DNA of 64,000 nt from AP-15 sp963772295. GTDB taxonomy: Bacteria > Pseudomonadota > Alphaproteobacteria > ATCC43930 > CGMCC-115725. A program made the position numbers and the translations under genes. The notes beneath the pieces were generated by a model, which saw only the letters and a list, made by a program, of their open reading frames with translations, had not been told where the DNA came from and ran no database searches. Below are positions 18,500 through 30,120 of this stretch, one piece after another. How positions within the stretch are numbered: the stretch's first letter is position 1; each line of letters starts with the position of its first letter. The DNA is taken from positions 186,001 to 250,000 of the forward strand of contig CAVYWO010000009.1 of NCBI GenBank assembly GCA_963772295.1. Direction: 5' to 3'.

Positions 18500-19723
18500 A
18501 TGGGGCGCCTCGTTCAGAAGTTCGGCGGCACTTCGCTCGCCGATGTTGCGCGAATAAAGGGCGTCGCCCGGCGCGTGAAGCGCGAGGTTGTTGCCGGCAA
18601 CGAGGTGGCGGTCGTGGTCTCGGCGATGTCCGGTGTGACGAACCAGTTGGTGGAATGGACGCGGCAAACGAGCCAGCTGCACGATGCCCGCGAATATGAC
18701 GTCGTCGTGGCCTCCGGCGAACAGGTTACCGCCGGTCTCCTTGCGCTCGCACTGCAAGAGATCGAGGTCGACGCGCGATCATGGCTCGGCTGGCAAATTC
18801 CCATTCGGACCGACGACGTGCACGGCAAGGCGCGGATCGAAGCTATCGAAGTGGGCGAAATTCGTCGCCGAATGGCTGCGGGTCAAGTCGCCGTCATCGT
18901 CGGCTTCCAGGGGATCAGCTCGCGCAGGCGGATCACTACGTTGGGCCGCGGCGGCTCGGATACCTCCGCCGTAGCGCTCGCCGCGGCGCTCGAGGCGGAC
19001 CGTTGCGACATCTTCACCGACGTCGAGGGAGTCTATACCAGCGATCCGCGGATTGTTGCGAAAGCACGCAAGCTCGATAGAATAACCTACGAAGAAATGC
19101 TGGAGATGGCATCCCAGGGCGCTCGGGTGTTGCAGACGCGCGCGGTCGAGCTGGCGATGAATTGCGGGGTGCGGCTTCAGGTGTTGTCGAGCTTTACCGA
19201 TCGTCCCGGAACTCTCGTGGTCGATGAGGACGAGATCGTGGAAAAACAGGTCGTAAGTGGCATCGCCTACAGTCGCGACGAGGCCAAGATCACGGTGCAG
19301 AGGGTAGCGGACCGGCCCGGGGTCGCGGCAGCCATCTTTGGCTCACTAGCCGATTGCGCGATCAACGTTGACATGATCGTACAGAACGTCTCGGAGGACG
19401 GCCTGACCACCGACCTCACCTTCACCGTGGCGCGGTCCGACCTGGACCGGGCGGTCGCGGTGCTTGAACAAAGCCGGGGCGTACTGGGCTTTGCCGCGCT
19501 AAAGCCGGACGCGAACGTGGTCAAGATCTCGGTTATCGGGGTCGGCATGCGCAGCCATGCCGGCGTCGCCAAGAAGATGTTCCAGACGCTTGCCGATAAG
19601 GGGATCAACATCCAGGTAATCTCTACCTCAGAGATTAAGGTCAGCGTTCTGATCGCGGCCGAATACACCGAGCTGGCGCTGCGGGCACTTCATACCGCCT
19701 ACGGGCTCGACATTTCCGGATGA
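18500..19723 (+). CDS. lysC: Aspartate kinase
   Basis: This enzyme phosphorylates aspartate, the first step to lysine, threonine, methionine and diaminopimelate. The KFGGTS motif is at residues 7-12, and GRGGSDTSAVALAAAL and FTDVEGVYTSDPRIV are in the kinase domain. Two C-terminal ACT domains (VISTSEIKVSVLI in the second) provide amino-acid feedback control. The 407-residue length is normal. The start has AGGA very close (1-nt gap); no better start was found. The next gene begins 22 bp downstream. Confidence 0.96.
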   Translation: MGRLVQKFGGTSLADVARIKGVARRVKREVVAGNEVAVVVSAMSGVTNQLVEWTRQTSQLHDAREYDVVVASGEQVTAGLLALALQEIEVDARSWLGWQIPIRTDDVHGKARIEAIEVGEIRRRMAAGQVAVIVGFQGISSRRRITTLGRGGSDTSAVALAAALEADRCDIFTDVEGVYTSDPRIVAKARKLDRITYEEMLEMASQGARVLQTRAVELAMNCGVRLQVLSSFTDRPGTLVVDEDEIVEKQVVSGIAYSRDEAKITVQRVADRPGVAAAIFGSLADCAINVDMIVQNVSEDGLTTDLTFTVARSDLDRAVAVLEQSRGVLGFAALKPDANVVKISVIGVGMRSHAGVAKKMFQTLADKGINIQVISTSEIKVSVLIAAEYTELALRALHTAYGLDISG

Positions 19724-19745
19724 GTTGGGCGTCGGTGCGGTCGAG

Positions 19746-20819
19746 ATGACGGCCATCTGCGGGCGCGGTGCCGGGCGATGGAGCGCTGAGCTTGACCGGT
19801 TGTGGTGTCGCGGACGCGCGGTTCTCGGTTGCGACCTCGCGATCATGGGCGGCGCCATGACTTGGGTCTCGGAGCGCCAGCTCGTCGCCGCGATTTCGAA
19901 CGCGGGCGGGTTCGGTGTGATCGCGTCGGGCGCCATGCCCCCTGATTTGCTGGCCGCCGAAATTCGCGCTACCCGCGCGCTGACGGATCGCCCGTTCGGC
20001 GTCAACCTTATTCTCATGCATCCGCGACTGACCGAACTGATCGAGGTCTGCGCCGAGTGTTCCATAGGTCATGTCGTTCTCGCCGGCGGTCTGCCAAGCC
20101 GCGCCGCGATTGCTCAGGTCAAACGGAGCGGTGCCCGGGTTTTTTGCTTTGCGCCGGCGCTCGGCTTTGCGCGGAAGCTCGTGCGCCTGGGGGTCGATGC
20201 GATCGTCATCGAAGGAAACGAGGCGGGCGGCCATGTGGGGCCGGTCTCGACCGGTGTTCTGGCGCAGGAGATCCTGCCGCGCGTGTCCGAGGTTCCGGTG
20301 TTTGTCGCCGGCGGCATCGGGCGCGGCGAAGCGATGCTTGCCTACCTTGAGATGGGGGCGGCCGGGGTGCAGCTCGGCACCCGCTTTGTGTGCGCGCACG
20401 AGTTGATCGCGCATCCGCGGTTCAAACAAGCCTTTATCCGCGCCGCGGCTCGCGATGCCGTCGTTTCGGTCCAGCTCGACCCGCGATTGCCGGTGATCCC
20501 GGTGCGCGCCCTCGCCAATCCCGCGACGGCGCGATTCGCCGCAGTGCAGCGCGAGGCAATCGATCGCTTCGCCCGAGGCGAGCTTTCGCTCAAAGCCGCC
20601 CAGCTCGAAATCGAGCATTTTTGGGACGGCGCCTTGCGGCGGGCGGTGATCGACGGTGACATCGAGACCGGGTCGCTGATGGCAGGTCAGAGCGTAGGCT
20701 TTGTGTCGCGGGCACAAACCACCACCGAGATCTTGGCAGAGGTCGTCGAACAAGCGCTGTCGGCGCTCGCCGCGCGGGGTCGAGGGAGCGTTACTGGATC
20801 GCCTGCGTCGCCGTGGTAG
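19746..20819 (+). CDS. Nitronate monooxygenase-family FMN enzyme (NPD/FabK-like)
   Basis: This 357-residue TIM-barrel flavoprotein belongs to the nitronate monooxygenase / 2-nitropropane dioxygenase superfamily. Signatures are GGAMTWVSERQLVAAIS, NAGGFGVIASG, the central IVIEGNEAGGHVGP with its catalytic-type His, and VFVAGGIGRGEAM plus AGVQLGTRFVC for FMN phosphate binding. It may oxidise nitronates or act as an enoyl-ACP-reductase-like enzyme; sequence alone does not decide. The ATG at 19746 is preferred over a TTG at 19725. It follows lysC closely. Confidence 0.88.
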   Translation: MTAICGRGAGRWSAELDRLWCRGRAVLGCDLAIMGGAMTWVSERQLVAAISNAGGFGVIASGAMPPDLLAAEIRATRALTDRPFGVNLILMHPRLTELIEVCAECSIGHVVLAGGLPSRAAIAQVKRSGARVFCFAPALGFARKLVRLGVDAIVIEGNEAGGHVGPVSTGVLAQEILPRVSEVPVFVAGGIGRGEAMLAYLEMGAAGVQLGTRFVCAHELIAHPRFKQAFIRAAARDAVVSVQLDPRLPVIPVRALANPATARFAAVQREAIDRFARGELSLKAAQLEIEHFWDGALRRAVIDGDIETGSLMAGQSVGFVSRAQTTTEILAEVVEQALSALAARGRGSVTGSPASPW

Positions 20820-20974
20820 GCGGGGTAGGGCGGATGCCCGGCCTTGCGGCCGGTCTCGGCGCAACTCGCCGCCTGCACCGCTCGACGCATTCGCGGAACG
20901 CCAATCAGCGGAGCGCAGGGGCGACTTTTAGACCCCGCCAAAACCGTCTATATGGCTTGGCGGAAGCTGCCTCC

Positions 20975-22120
20975 ATGAGGTCGAACATGAGCGTCAGGCC
21001 CTATCGCGACATCCGGCGCCGAAGTTGCCGCCAGATCCATGTCGGCAAAGTGCCGGTCGGCGGCGATGCACCGATCACCGTGCAATCGATGACCAACACG
21101 CTCACCAGCGATGTGGCGGCGACCGTCGCGCAGATCCAGGCTCTCGAACAAGCGGGTGCCGATATCGTCCGGGTTTCGTGCCCCGACCAGGAGTTGACAC
21201 GGGCGCTCAAGGAAATCGTGCGGCAGGCGACGGTGCCGATCGTGGCCGATATTCATTTTCATTACCAGCGCGCGATCGAGGCCGGACAAAGCGGCGCCGC
21301 CTGCCTGCGCATCAATCCCGGCAACATCGGCTCGGTCGCACGCGTTCGCGAGGTGATCAAGGCGGCGAAGGATCACGGCTGCTCGATGCGGATCGGGGTG
21401 AACGCCGGCTCGCTCGAGCGCGACCTCCTCGAGCGCTACGGGGAGCCCTGCCCCGAAGCCATGGTCGAGAGTGCCCTGAACCATGCCAAGATACTCGAGG
21501 ACAACGATTTCTTCGAATTCAAGATCTCTTGCAAGGCGTCCGACGTATTTCTCGCCGTTGCTGCCTACCAGCAACTCGCCGAAGCCTGCGATTACCCGTT
21601 GCATCTCGGGATCACCGAAGCGGGCGGTCTGCGCAGCGGCACCGTCAAGTCTTCGATTGGGCTTGGGATGCTGCTGTGGTCCGGAATCGGCGATACGATC
21701 CGCGTATCGCTCTCGGCCGATCCTGTCGAGGAGGTCAAAGCCGGGTTCGAAATGCTAAAGTCCTTGAACCTGCGCCGCCGTGGGGTGACGGTGATCTCCT
21801 GCCCGTCCTGTGCGCGACAGCAATTCGAGGTGATCAAGACGGTCGAACGCCTCGAAGAGCGGCTCGCACACATAACGATCCCGTTGACGGTGTCGGTCAT
21901 CGGCTGTGTCGTCAATGGACCGGGGGAAGCGCGCGAGACCGATATCGGACTTACCGGCGGAGGCAACGGCACCCACCAAATCTACATCAACGGCCTGACC
22001 GATCATCGCCTCAAGAATGCCGACATCGTCGATCATCTGGTCGACTTGGTGCAGAAGAAGGTCGCCGAGATCGAGGCGCAGCGGGGAGATCTCGAACCAA
22101 CGAAAATAATCTGCACGTGA
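20975..22120 (+). CDS. ispG: 4-hydroxy-3-methylbut-2-en-1-yl diphosphate synthase
   Basis: IspG (GcpE) is the penultimate enzyme of the MEP isoprenoid pathway, a [4Fe-4S] protein that reductively opens the cyclic diphosphate. Iron-sulfur ligands are the Cys pair in SCPSCARQQ and the Cys in GCVVNGPGEA. PITVQSMTNT and VADIHFHYQRA mark the N-terminal barrel. The first plausible start is 20975 (381 residues), with an ATG at 20987 as alternative; the frame upstream is Arg-rich and not conserved. hisS follows after about 100 bp of AT-richer sequence. Confidence 0.96.
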   Translation: MRSNMSVRPYRDIRRRSCRQIHVGKVPVGGDAPITVQSMTNTLTSDVAATVAQIQALEQAGADIVRVSCPDQELTRALKEIVRQATVPIVADIHFHYQRAIEAGQSGAACLRINPGNIGSVARVREVIKAAKDHGCSMRIGVNAGSLERDLLERYGEPCPEAMVESALNHAKILEDNDFFEFKISCKASDVFLAVAAYQQLAEACDYPLHLGITEAGGLRSGTVKSSIGLGMLLWSGIGDTIRVSLSADPVEEVKAGFEMLKSLNLRRRGVTVISCPSCARQQFEVIKTVERLEERLAHITIPLTVSVIGCVVNGPGEARETDIGLTGGGNGTHQIYINGLTDHRLKNADIVDHLVDLVQKKVAEIEAQRGDLEPTKIICT

Positions 22121-22222
22121 ATAACAGTACTCCACCGAGTTTGAATGGATTATTTATTGCGGTGTACAGCATTATCTGCGAGACGCCTTTTTGCTTCTAA
22201 AGATATTGGTAGGGAACCGTTT

Positions 22223-23512
22223 ATGAAATTGATGCAACCTGTACGCGGCACCCAAGATCTGTTGCCGGAAAAGGCTCGCCGTCACCGGCTGGTAAGCGAA
22301 ATCGCGCGTGCTAACGCCGTGCTCTATGGATTTACCGAAATTTCAACTCCAGTCTTGGAATTTACCGAGGTATTTTCTCGCCCTATCGGTGAAACCAGCG
22401 ATATCGTCACCAAAGAAATGTACACGTTCAAGGATCGCGGTGGCGAAGAGGTGACGCTTCGCCCCGAGAATACAGCGGGAGTTGTACGCGCCACCCTATC
22501 GAATGGACTTGTGCAAAGCGCGCCGCTGAAATTTTTTTATGACGGCCCTATGTTTCGCTATGAGCGGCCCCAGAAGGGGCGATTTCGCCAATTCCATCAG
22601 ATTGGCGTCGAACTGATCGGGGTAGCCCAACCGCAAGCCGACATCGAAGTCCTCGCGCTTGGAAACCGCATACTTGACGCGCTAGGGGTTCGGCTGCATA
22701 CCGTGCTAGAGCTGAACTCCTTGGGAGATTTGGAGAGTCGGGCAGCTTATCGGGAAGCGCTGATCGCTTATTTTTCGCGTTATAGGTCGGAATTGTCTTT
22801 AGACAGCTGTCGGAAACTCGAGAGAAATCCCCTCCGTATTCTCGATTCGAAAGATGAAGGTGATAGACGGATTTTAGTTGATGCGCCACTATTAGATAAG
22901 TATTTGACCAAGTCTTCGGAGGACTTCTTTGCTCACGTACAAAACGGGCTGATCCGGGTCGGGATCAGCTATCGTGTCAACCCGCGGCTCGTGCGTGGCC
23001 TCGATTACTATACGCACACGGCGTTTGAGTTCGTCACCACCGAGCTTGGGGCTCAAGGCACGGTTATGGCTGGCGGCCGCTACGACGGGTTGGTCGAAAT
23101 GATGGGTGGTCCGGCGATGCCGGGGGTCGGTTGGGCCGCGGGGATCGAGAGGCTCGCCATGCTGATTGCCGACCCTCCCGCGCCGCCGCGGCCCGTCGCC
23201 ATCGTGCCGATCGGCGAAGCCGGCGGTTCGATCGCTCTCGTCATCGCGGAAGTGTTGCGCGACCACGGTTGGGTCGTCGACCTGGGGTATTCCGGCAATC
23301 TTTCGCGCCGGATGCGGCGAGCGAGCCGGCTCAACGCGCGCGCCGCCGTGCTGATCGGAGACGACGAGGCGGCGCGCAATGTGGTGCGGCTGCGCGATCT
23401 CGACACCGGCGAACAGAGCGACGTGCCTGCCCGTCTGCCAGCGGATCCGGCCGTGCCAATGGACCAGCGGCTGGTGGAGCTGCGGGCACGGCTCCAGGCG
23501 ATCGGCAACTGA
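22223..23512 (+). CDS. hisS: Histidine--tRNA ligase
   Basis: This is a class II synthetase of 429 residues. It has QPVRGTQDLLPEKARR at the start, motif 2 FYDGPMFRYERPQKGRFRQF, the histidine-specific RGLDYYTHTAFEF, and motif 3 GVGWAAGIERLAML, followed by the anticodon-binding domain. The start at 22223 follows AGGGA and matches the family N terminus. The first two thirds (notably 22140-22960) is visibly less GC-rich than the last third and the neighbours. It sits in the conserved ispG-hisS-prfA-prmC run. Confidence 0.97.
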   Translation: MKLMQPVRGTQDLLPEKARRHRLVSEIARANAVLYGFTEISTPVLEFTEVFSRPIGETSDIVTKEMYTFKDRGGEEVTLRPENTAGVVRATLSNGLVQSAPLKFFYDGPMFRYERPQKGRFRQFHQIGVELIGVAQPQADIEVLALGNRILDALGVRLHTVLELNSLGDLESRAAYREALIAYFSRYRSELSLDSCRKLERNPLRILDSKDEGDRRILVDAPLLDKYLTKSSEDFFAHVQNGLIRVGISYRVNPRLVRGLDYYTHTAFEFVTTELGAQGTVMAGGRYDGLVEMMGGPAMPGVGWAAGIERLAMLIADPPAPPRPVAIVPIGEAGGSIALVIAEVLRDHGWVVDLGYSGNLSRRMRRASRLNARAAVLIGDDEAARNVVRLRDLDTGEQSDVPARLPADPAVPMDQRLVELRARLQAIGN

Positions 23513-23523
23513 CTTGAGCCGCC

Positions 23524-24603
23524 ATGGACCCTGATCTCAACCCTCGCTTGCAGCAATTGCGTCGCCGGCACGCTGAGCTGCGCGATGCCTTGGGCAGCGC
23601 CGGTCTCAGCGGCGCGAAGTTTGCGAAATTGTCTAAGGAATACAGTGAACTGATGCCGATTGTCGAAGGCATCGAGCGGCTCAGGCGAGCGCGCAGCGAG
23701 CTGGCTTCGGCCTCCGAGATCGCGCGGTCGGCCGAGGATGCGGAGTTGAGGGCGCTTGCGGCTGAGGAGATGCGATCGCTGCGCGAGAAACTGCCCGCGC
23801 TCGAGGCGAACCTTCGCTTGGCCCTGGTGCCCAAGGATGTCGATGACGCCCGCAATGCGATCCTCGAGGTACGGGCCGGCACCGGCGGCGAAGAAGCGGC
23901 GCTGTTCGCTGCTCGCCTATTTCGAATGTATCTGCGATATGCGGCGTTGCGCGGTTGGCGGTATGAGATCCTCGACGTGTCGGAGACCGAACTCGGCGGC
24001 GTCAAGGAGGCGCGCGCGCTGATCAGCGGATCGGATGTCTTCGCGCGGCTCAAATTCGAATCCGGCGTGCATCGCGTGCAACGCGTCCCGGAGACCGAGG
24101 CGGCTGGCCGCATCCATACATCCGCGGCCACTGTGGCGGTGCTTCCGGAAGCACAAGACGTCGACGTCAAAATCGACGATCGGGATTTGCGCATCGATGT
24201 CTTCCGTGCCGGTGGTCCCGGCGGCCAGTCGGTCAATACAACGGATAGTGCGGTACGAATTACTCATTTGCCGACGGGGCTTGTCGTTATTCAGCAGGAT
24301 GAAAAATCGCAACACAAGAACAAGGCAAGAGCACTCAAGGTATTGCGTTCGCGGCTTTATGAAATCGAGCGCGAGAAACGCGACAGTGCCCGCGCGGCGG
24401 AGCGCAAAAGCCAGGTGGGTAGCGGCGATCGGTCCGAGCGGATTCGTACTTATAATTTCCCACAAGGCCGAGTTACCGACCATCGGCTGAATTTGACGTT
24501 GCACAAGATCGAAAAAGTGCTGAGCGGCGAGGCGCTCGACGAGATCATCGACGCCGTGCTTGCCGAAAATCAAGCTGCGCGGTTGGCCGCGATGGAGACC
24601 TGA
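23524..24603 (+). CDS. prfA: Peptide chain release factor 1
   Basis: RF1 reads UAA and UAG stop codons and triggers peptide release. The codon-recognition PxT tripeptide is Pro189-Glu190-Thr191 (in HRVQRVPETEAAGRIHTSA). The catalytic GGQ is at 233-235 within FRAGGPGGQSVNTTDSAVR; its Gln is the site methylated by PrmC, encoded next. The product is 359 residues, normal length. It begins 11 bp after hisS and ends 8 bp before prmC, so the three are probably co-transcribed. Confidence 0.97.
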   Translation: MDPDLNPRLQQLRRRHAELRDALGSAGLSGAKFAKLSKEYSELMPIVEGIERLRRARSELASASEIARSAEDAELRALAAEEMRSLREKLPALEANLRLALVPKDVDDARNAILEVRAGTGGEEAALFAARLFRMYLRYAALRGWRYEILDVSETELGGVKEARALISGSDVFARLKFESGVHRVQRVPETEAAGRIHTSAATVAVLPEAQDVDVKIDDRDLRIDVFRAGGPGGQSVNTTDSAVRITHLPTGLVVIQQDEKSQHKNKARALKVLRSRLYEIEREKRDSARAAERKSQVGSGDRSERIRTYNFPQGRVTDHRLNLTLHKIEKVLSGEALDEIIDAVLAENQAARLAAMET

Positions 24604-24611
24604 GATTTGCC

Positions 24612-25688
24612 ATGGGCGAAACTCTCGGCTCGATCCTCGCCGAGGCCAGCCGCGCGCTCTCTGCCGCCGGTTGCAGTGAAGCTCGGCGCCGTGCGCGCCG
24701 CCTGATCGGCGCGGCTCTCGGCGTCAGCGCGTCCGAGCTGTTGAGCCACCCCGATCGCGAAATTGCCGAACGAGAGGCTCGGCTCATCCGTCGGCTGGTG
24801 AGTTGCACGCTCGAGCGCGAGCCGCTCGGTCGCGCGCTTGGCAGGCGCGAATTCTGGGGGCTCGAGTTCGGTTTGTCCGCCGATACTCTCGATCCGAGGC
24901 CTGACAGCGAGGCCGTCGTCGAGGCGGTGTTGCGACGCATACCCGAGCGCGATGCCCCGTTGCACCTACTCGACCTCGGTAGCGGGACAGGGTGTCTTCT
25001 GCTGGCGCTTCTCTCCGAGCTGCCAAAGGCCACGGGCGTCGCCGTCGACATCGTCATCGGGGCGGCGACAACCGCCCGGATGAATGCGGGGGCTCTCGGT
25101 TTCGCCTCGCGTGCGTGGTTCTGCGTCGGTGATTGGGGAAAGGCGTTATCGGCGCGCTTTGCCGTGGTGGTATTCAATCCGCCCTATATCGCCCGTGCGG
25201 CGCTTGCCCAGTTGCCTCGCGCGGTTCGCGGTTACGATCCGCGGCCTGCGCTTGACGGTGGCGTCGACGGCCTGGAGGCCTTCCGCGCTATCGGCGCGGA
25301 TCTGCCCCGTCTCCTGACACCCGACGGCATCTTTGCGGCCGAAGTCGGGATCGGGCAAGTTGGTGCGGTTTCGACGATACTGAATAGCGCGGGTCTGGCG
25401 GTTCACGGCATAGCGCATGATCTTGCCGGGGTAGCGCGGTGCGTGGTTGGGGGCCTGACCTGCGGCAGACCGACCACGGCGCCTGGAGGCGCTAAAAATT
25501 TGTTGGAATGTGGGATCACCCCGTCTAGGCTGGCTTCGCCGGACCGTTCGTCCGCCGCGCGGGAAGGTGCGGAGGGGACGTCAAAACTGGAGCAAGCCGG
25601 GCAAGGATCCGAGTTCATCCAAAGATTAGAAAGGTGTTATGAGACCGGGACCAAACAAACGATCTCGCGGGCGCAGCAACGGGAATAA
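24612..25688 (+). CDS. prmC: Release factor glutamine N5-methyltransferase, with C-terminal extension
   Basis: PrmC methylates the GGQ glutamine of release factors. SAM motif I is LLDLGSGTGCLLLALL and the catalytic NPPY is at 189-192, followed by the family's YDPRPALDGGVDGLEAFR. Homology to PrmC ends near residue 279 (GVARCVVG); the remaining 79 residues do not look like the family. They run through the intergenic space and overlap the next gene by 50 bp, so the usual stop has probably been lost or shifted. Confidence 0.92.
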   Translation: MGETLGSILAEASRALSAAGCSEARRRARRLIGAALGVSASELLSHPDREIAEREARLIRRLVSCTLEREPLGRALGRREFWGLEFGLSADTLDPRPDSEAVVEAVLRRIPERDAPLHLLDLGSGTGCLLLALLSELPKATGVAVDIVIGAATTARMNAGALGFASRAWFCVGDWGKALSARFAVVVFNPPYIARAALAQLPRAVRGYDPRPALDGGVDGLEAFRAIGADLPRLLTPDGIFAAEVGIGQVGAVSTILNSAGLAVHGIAHDLAGVARCVVGGLTCGRPTTAPGGAKNLLECGITPSRLASPDRSSAAREGAEGTSKLEQAGQGSEFIQRLERCYETGTKQTISRAQQRE

Positions 25689-26046
25689 TCATCATCATAA
25701 TCGCCCGCGGTTGCCGTATCGGATTCAGACTTTCGACAGCAACGGTCCGAACGTCAAGATCCGAGGCAATGCGTATCAGGTATTCGAGCGCTACGTCGCA
25801 CTGGCGCGCGAGGCGGCCGCCAGCGGCGACCGGATTGCAGCTGAAAACTTGTACCAGCATGCCGAGCACTATTTTCGCGTCATGAATGCAAACGGTGAAG
25901 GCAATCCGCATGCGCCACCGCGCCCGGTCACGCCGGCGGATCTTGAGATCGGCGAGACCGAAGAGGGAAGCCGGGTTTCAGATGACGGGGTGGTCCAACC
26001 CTTGTTGCCAAATACCTCGCGCGATGATCAGCCGCAGGGATATTGA
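25639..26046 (+). CDS. DUF4167 domain protein
   Basis: This 135-residue protein has the alphaproteobacterial DUF4167 domain: an N-terminal Asn/His/Arg-rich stretch (RSNGNNHHHNRPR), then YRIQTFDSNGPNVKIRGNAY, VFERYVALAREA and NLYQHAEHYFRVM. It is normally found just after prmC. The function is not established; the basic N terminus and helical core suggest RNA or ribosome contact, which is inference. The start lies inside the extended prmC frame. Confidence 0.9.
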   Translation: MRPGPNKRSRGRSNGNNHHHNRPRLPYRIQTFDSNGPNVKIRGNAYQVFERYVALAREAAASGDRIAAENLYQHAEHYFRVMNANGEGNPHAPPRPVTPADLEIGETEEGSRVSDDGVVQPLLPNTSRDDQPQGY

Positions 26047-26228
26047 GCGCCGTGCGCGCTAATCGCGGCGCCAGAGGGGCTTGACCTCGGCGTCGTTCTC
26101 GCCGGTTGCGGCGACGTGCTGGAAAAGCTACCCACAAAATACCGCTCCCAGGGTCGGCGCATCCTCTTGCGGGCCTGCGAAGGGAGGCGCGGCGGCGACC
26201 CGAGAGGTTATGCGCCGGATGGCGCAGG

Positions 26229-26257
26229 CTTGCTGCATGCGGGGGTCAACCCATATA
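26229..26257 (+). promoter_or_regulatory. Candidate heat-shock (sigma-32-type) promoter of clpB
   Basis: CTTG at 26229-26232 is followed after 17 bp by CCCATATA at 26250-26257, about 68 bp before the clpB start. This approximates the alphaproteobacterial RpoH pattern (CTTG, 17-18 bp, CYTAT-like -10) and suits a chaperone gene. It is a partial match only. Confidence 0.4.
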
Positions 26258-26324
26258 GGGTGCGAAGGGTTTTGGCGCTGCTTTGCCGGGGGCGCTGAGA
26301 CCGGTTCGGCGGAGCACCCCAAGC

Positions 26325-28919
<2,595 letters not shown>

Positions 28920-29031
28920 CGGCGATCAGAAGTTCCGCCCGGCCGGACGGCGGGCAAAGGGCGGCACGGCTCGCCTCACCTAAGGGGGCCCGAGCGCAGG
29001 GCCCTGCCCCACGGCTATAAGCGGCCGAATC

Positions 29032-29688
29032 TCATCCTTCTTGATCGGTGCCGACAACAAGGTGGCATTCGAGCACCTCGGACCGCGGGATCCGAAGCGT
29101 GTCGGGCGGATTGAGCTGGCGGAGCACGAGGACATCGCCCTCCCAGCCGACAAACTGCTTGATCAGGACGCTCTGTCCCTGTTTATGGACGACGACGTCG
29201 CGACCCCGGGTTGGCGGTTTGAACGGGTTGATGTGCAGCAGCCAACCTTGCTCGTAGCGTGGCTCCATGCTGTCGCCTAGCATATAGATCGCATAGGCCG
29301 AACGCACACCCGAGAGGCTGGCCGGTCGCGGCGTGTAGCCGATCGGACCATCCTCAAGAAACATTTCCTGGTCGGTGCCGCCCCGTCCGCCGCTGCGGAT
29401 CGGGATCTGGTCGCCGGTGTGCGATGGCGCGGACGGAGGACGACCGCGGCTTGGCCGAGGTGTCTCGGCGGGTGGGGTCTGGATCGGACCCTCGACCGCG
29501 TGGCGTAACACCTCTTCCGGCGTCACGCCAAGCAATGCCGCGATTTGCACCGTTTCCAGCTGCTTCATTTGGCGTTCGCCCTTGAGCATGCGGGAGACCG
29601 CCGACGGCGCCAGACGAAGGTGGCGGGCGAGATCGGCCTGGGACGCGCCGGCGCGCTGCAACGCTTGATGGAACCAAAACGAGTCCAT
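29032..29688 (-). CDS. Prophage repressor, XRE-type HTH with S24 peptidase domain
   Basis: This 218-residue LexA/CI-like protein has an N-terminal helix-turn-helix (QADLARHLRLAPSAVSRML, about 18-36), a Pro/Arg-rich linker (about 66-105) and a C-terminal S24 fold. The serine is in LGDSMEP (Ser140) and the lysine in VLIKQFVGW (Lys177). No clear Ala-Gly or Cys-Gly cleavage pair is seen in the linker. It faces a divergent promoter and operator at 29710-29738 and the plus-strand phage genes. It is the likely immunity repressor, removed after DNA damage by self-cleavage in relatives. Confidence 0.88.
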   Translation of the reverse strand: MDSFWFHQALQRAGASQADLARHLRLAPSAVSRMLKGERQMKQLETVQIAALLGVTPEEVLRHAVEGPIQTPPAETPRPSRGRPPSAPSHTGDQIPIRSGGRGGTDQEMFLEDGPIGYTPRPASLSGVRSAYAIYMLGDSMEPRYEQGWLLHINPFKPPTRGRDVVVHKQGQSVLIKQFVGWEGDVLVLRQLNPPDTLRIPRSEVLECHLVVGTDQEG

Positions 29689-29709
29689 GCTATTACCGCA
29701 ATTTCCGTA

Positions 29710-29737
29710 TTGACAACGGCATCGATGATGCTATCAT
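29710..29737 (+). promoter_or_regulatory. Divergent-region promoter (sigma-70 type)
   Basis: A perfect -35 TTGACA at 29710-29715 and a -10 TATCAT at 29732-29737 are separated by 16 bp. They point away from the repressor toward the GcrA-like gene at 29787. This is the expected position for the phage early promoter. Confidence 0.7.
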
Positions 29738-29738
29738 C
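29724..29738. promoter_or_regulatory. Candidate repressor operator
   Basis: A perfect inverted repeat, GATGAT-GCT-ATCATC, covers the -10 element of the early promoter. Binding here by the divergent repressor would block early transcription. A second, shorter repeat CCGT/ACGG (29705-29719) spans the -35. Assignment rests on position and symmetry. Confidence 0.55.
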
Positions 29739-29786
29739 TTTGTGCGATCGTGGCAAGATTTTTTCGATCGGAGCATGGAGGTGTCG

Positions 29787-30086
29787 ATGTGGGAAGGCCG
29801 AGTGCTGCCGCCGGAGAACGAGCGAGACGATCCCGGCTGCGCTTATCTCCTGGACGCAGAAGAGACTGCAATAAGCTGTGGCCTGCCGCGCCGGCCGAGG
29901 TCTTCTTATTGCTCCAAACATCACGCGCTCTGTCATATCGCATGCGGTACCGCCGCTGAGGTCGATCGCTTGCGCGAAGTGGAGGCGCTGGCTTGCGCGG
30001 TAGGCGGCCGTCAAGGTTGGCGCGGCGTGCAACCTTCGCGGCCGTTTCTCGAACGACTCCACTATGTCGTGCGGGATTTTTCCTAG
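29787..30086 (+). CDS. Small Cys/His protein, GcrA-like C-terminal motif
   Basis: This 99-residue protein is the first gene behind the early promoter, with GGAGGTG just upstream of the ATG. It contains CGLPRRPRSSYCSKHHALCH, which resembles the C-terminal Cys/His motif of GcrA, an alphaproteobacterial cell-cycle regulator often carried in shortened form by phages. The GcrA N-terminal DNA-binding helix is absent. It may modulate host RNA polymerase; this is inference. Its end overlaps the open frame of the next gene. Confidence 0.55.
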   Translation: MWEGRVLPPENERDDPGCAYLLDAEETAISCGLPRRPRSSYCSKHHALCHIACGTAAEVDRLREVEALACAVGGRQGWRGVQPSRPFLERLHYVVRDFS

Positions 30087-30120
30087 GCGAAGCGCGCTGT
30101 TTAAGTTGGTTGGGGGTCAT

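Noticed and set aside
19641..20864. 407-codon minus-strand frame over lysC and the FMN enzyme gene
   Set aside because: Spans two well-supported plus-strand genes and has shadow composition.
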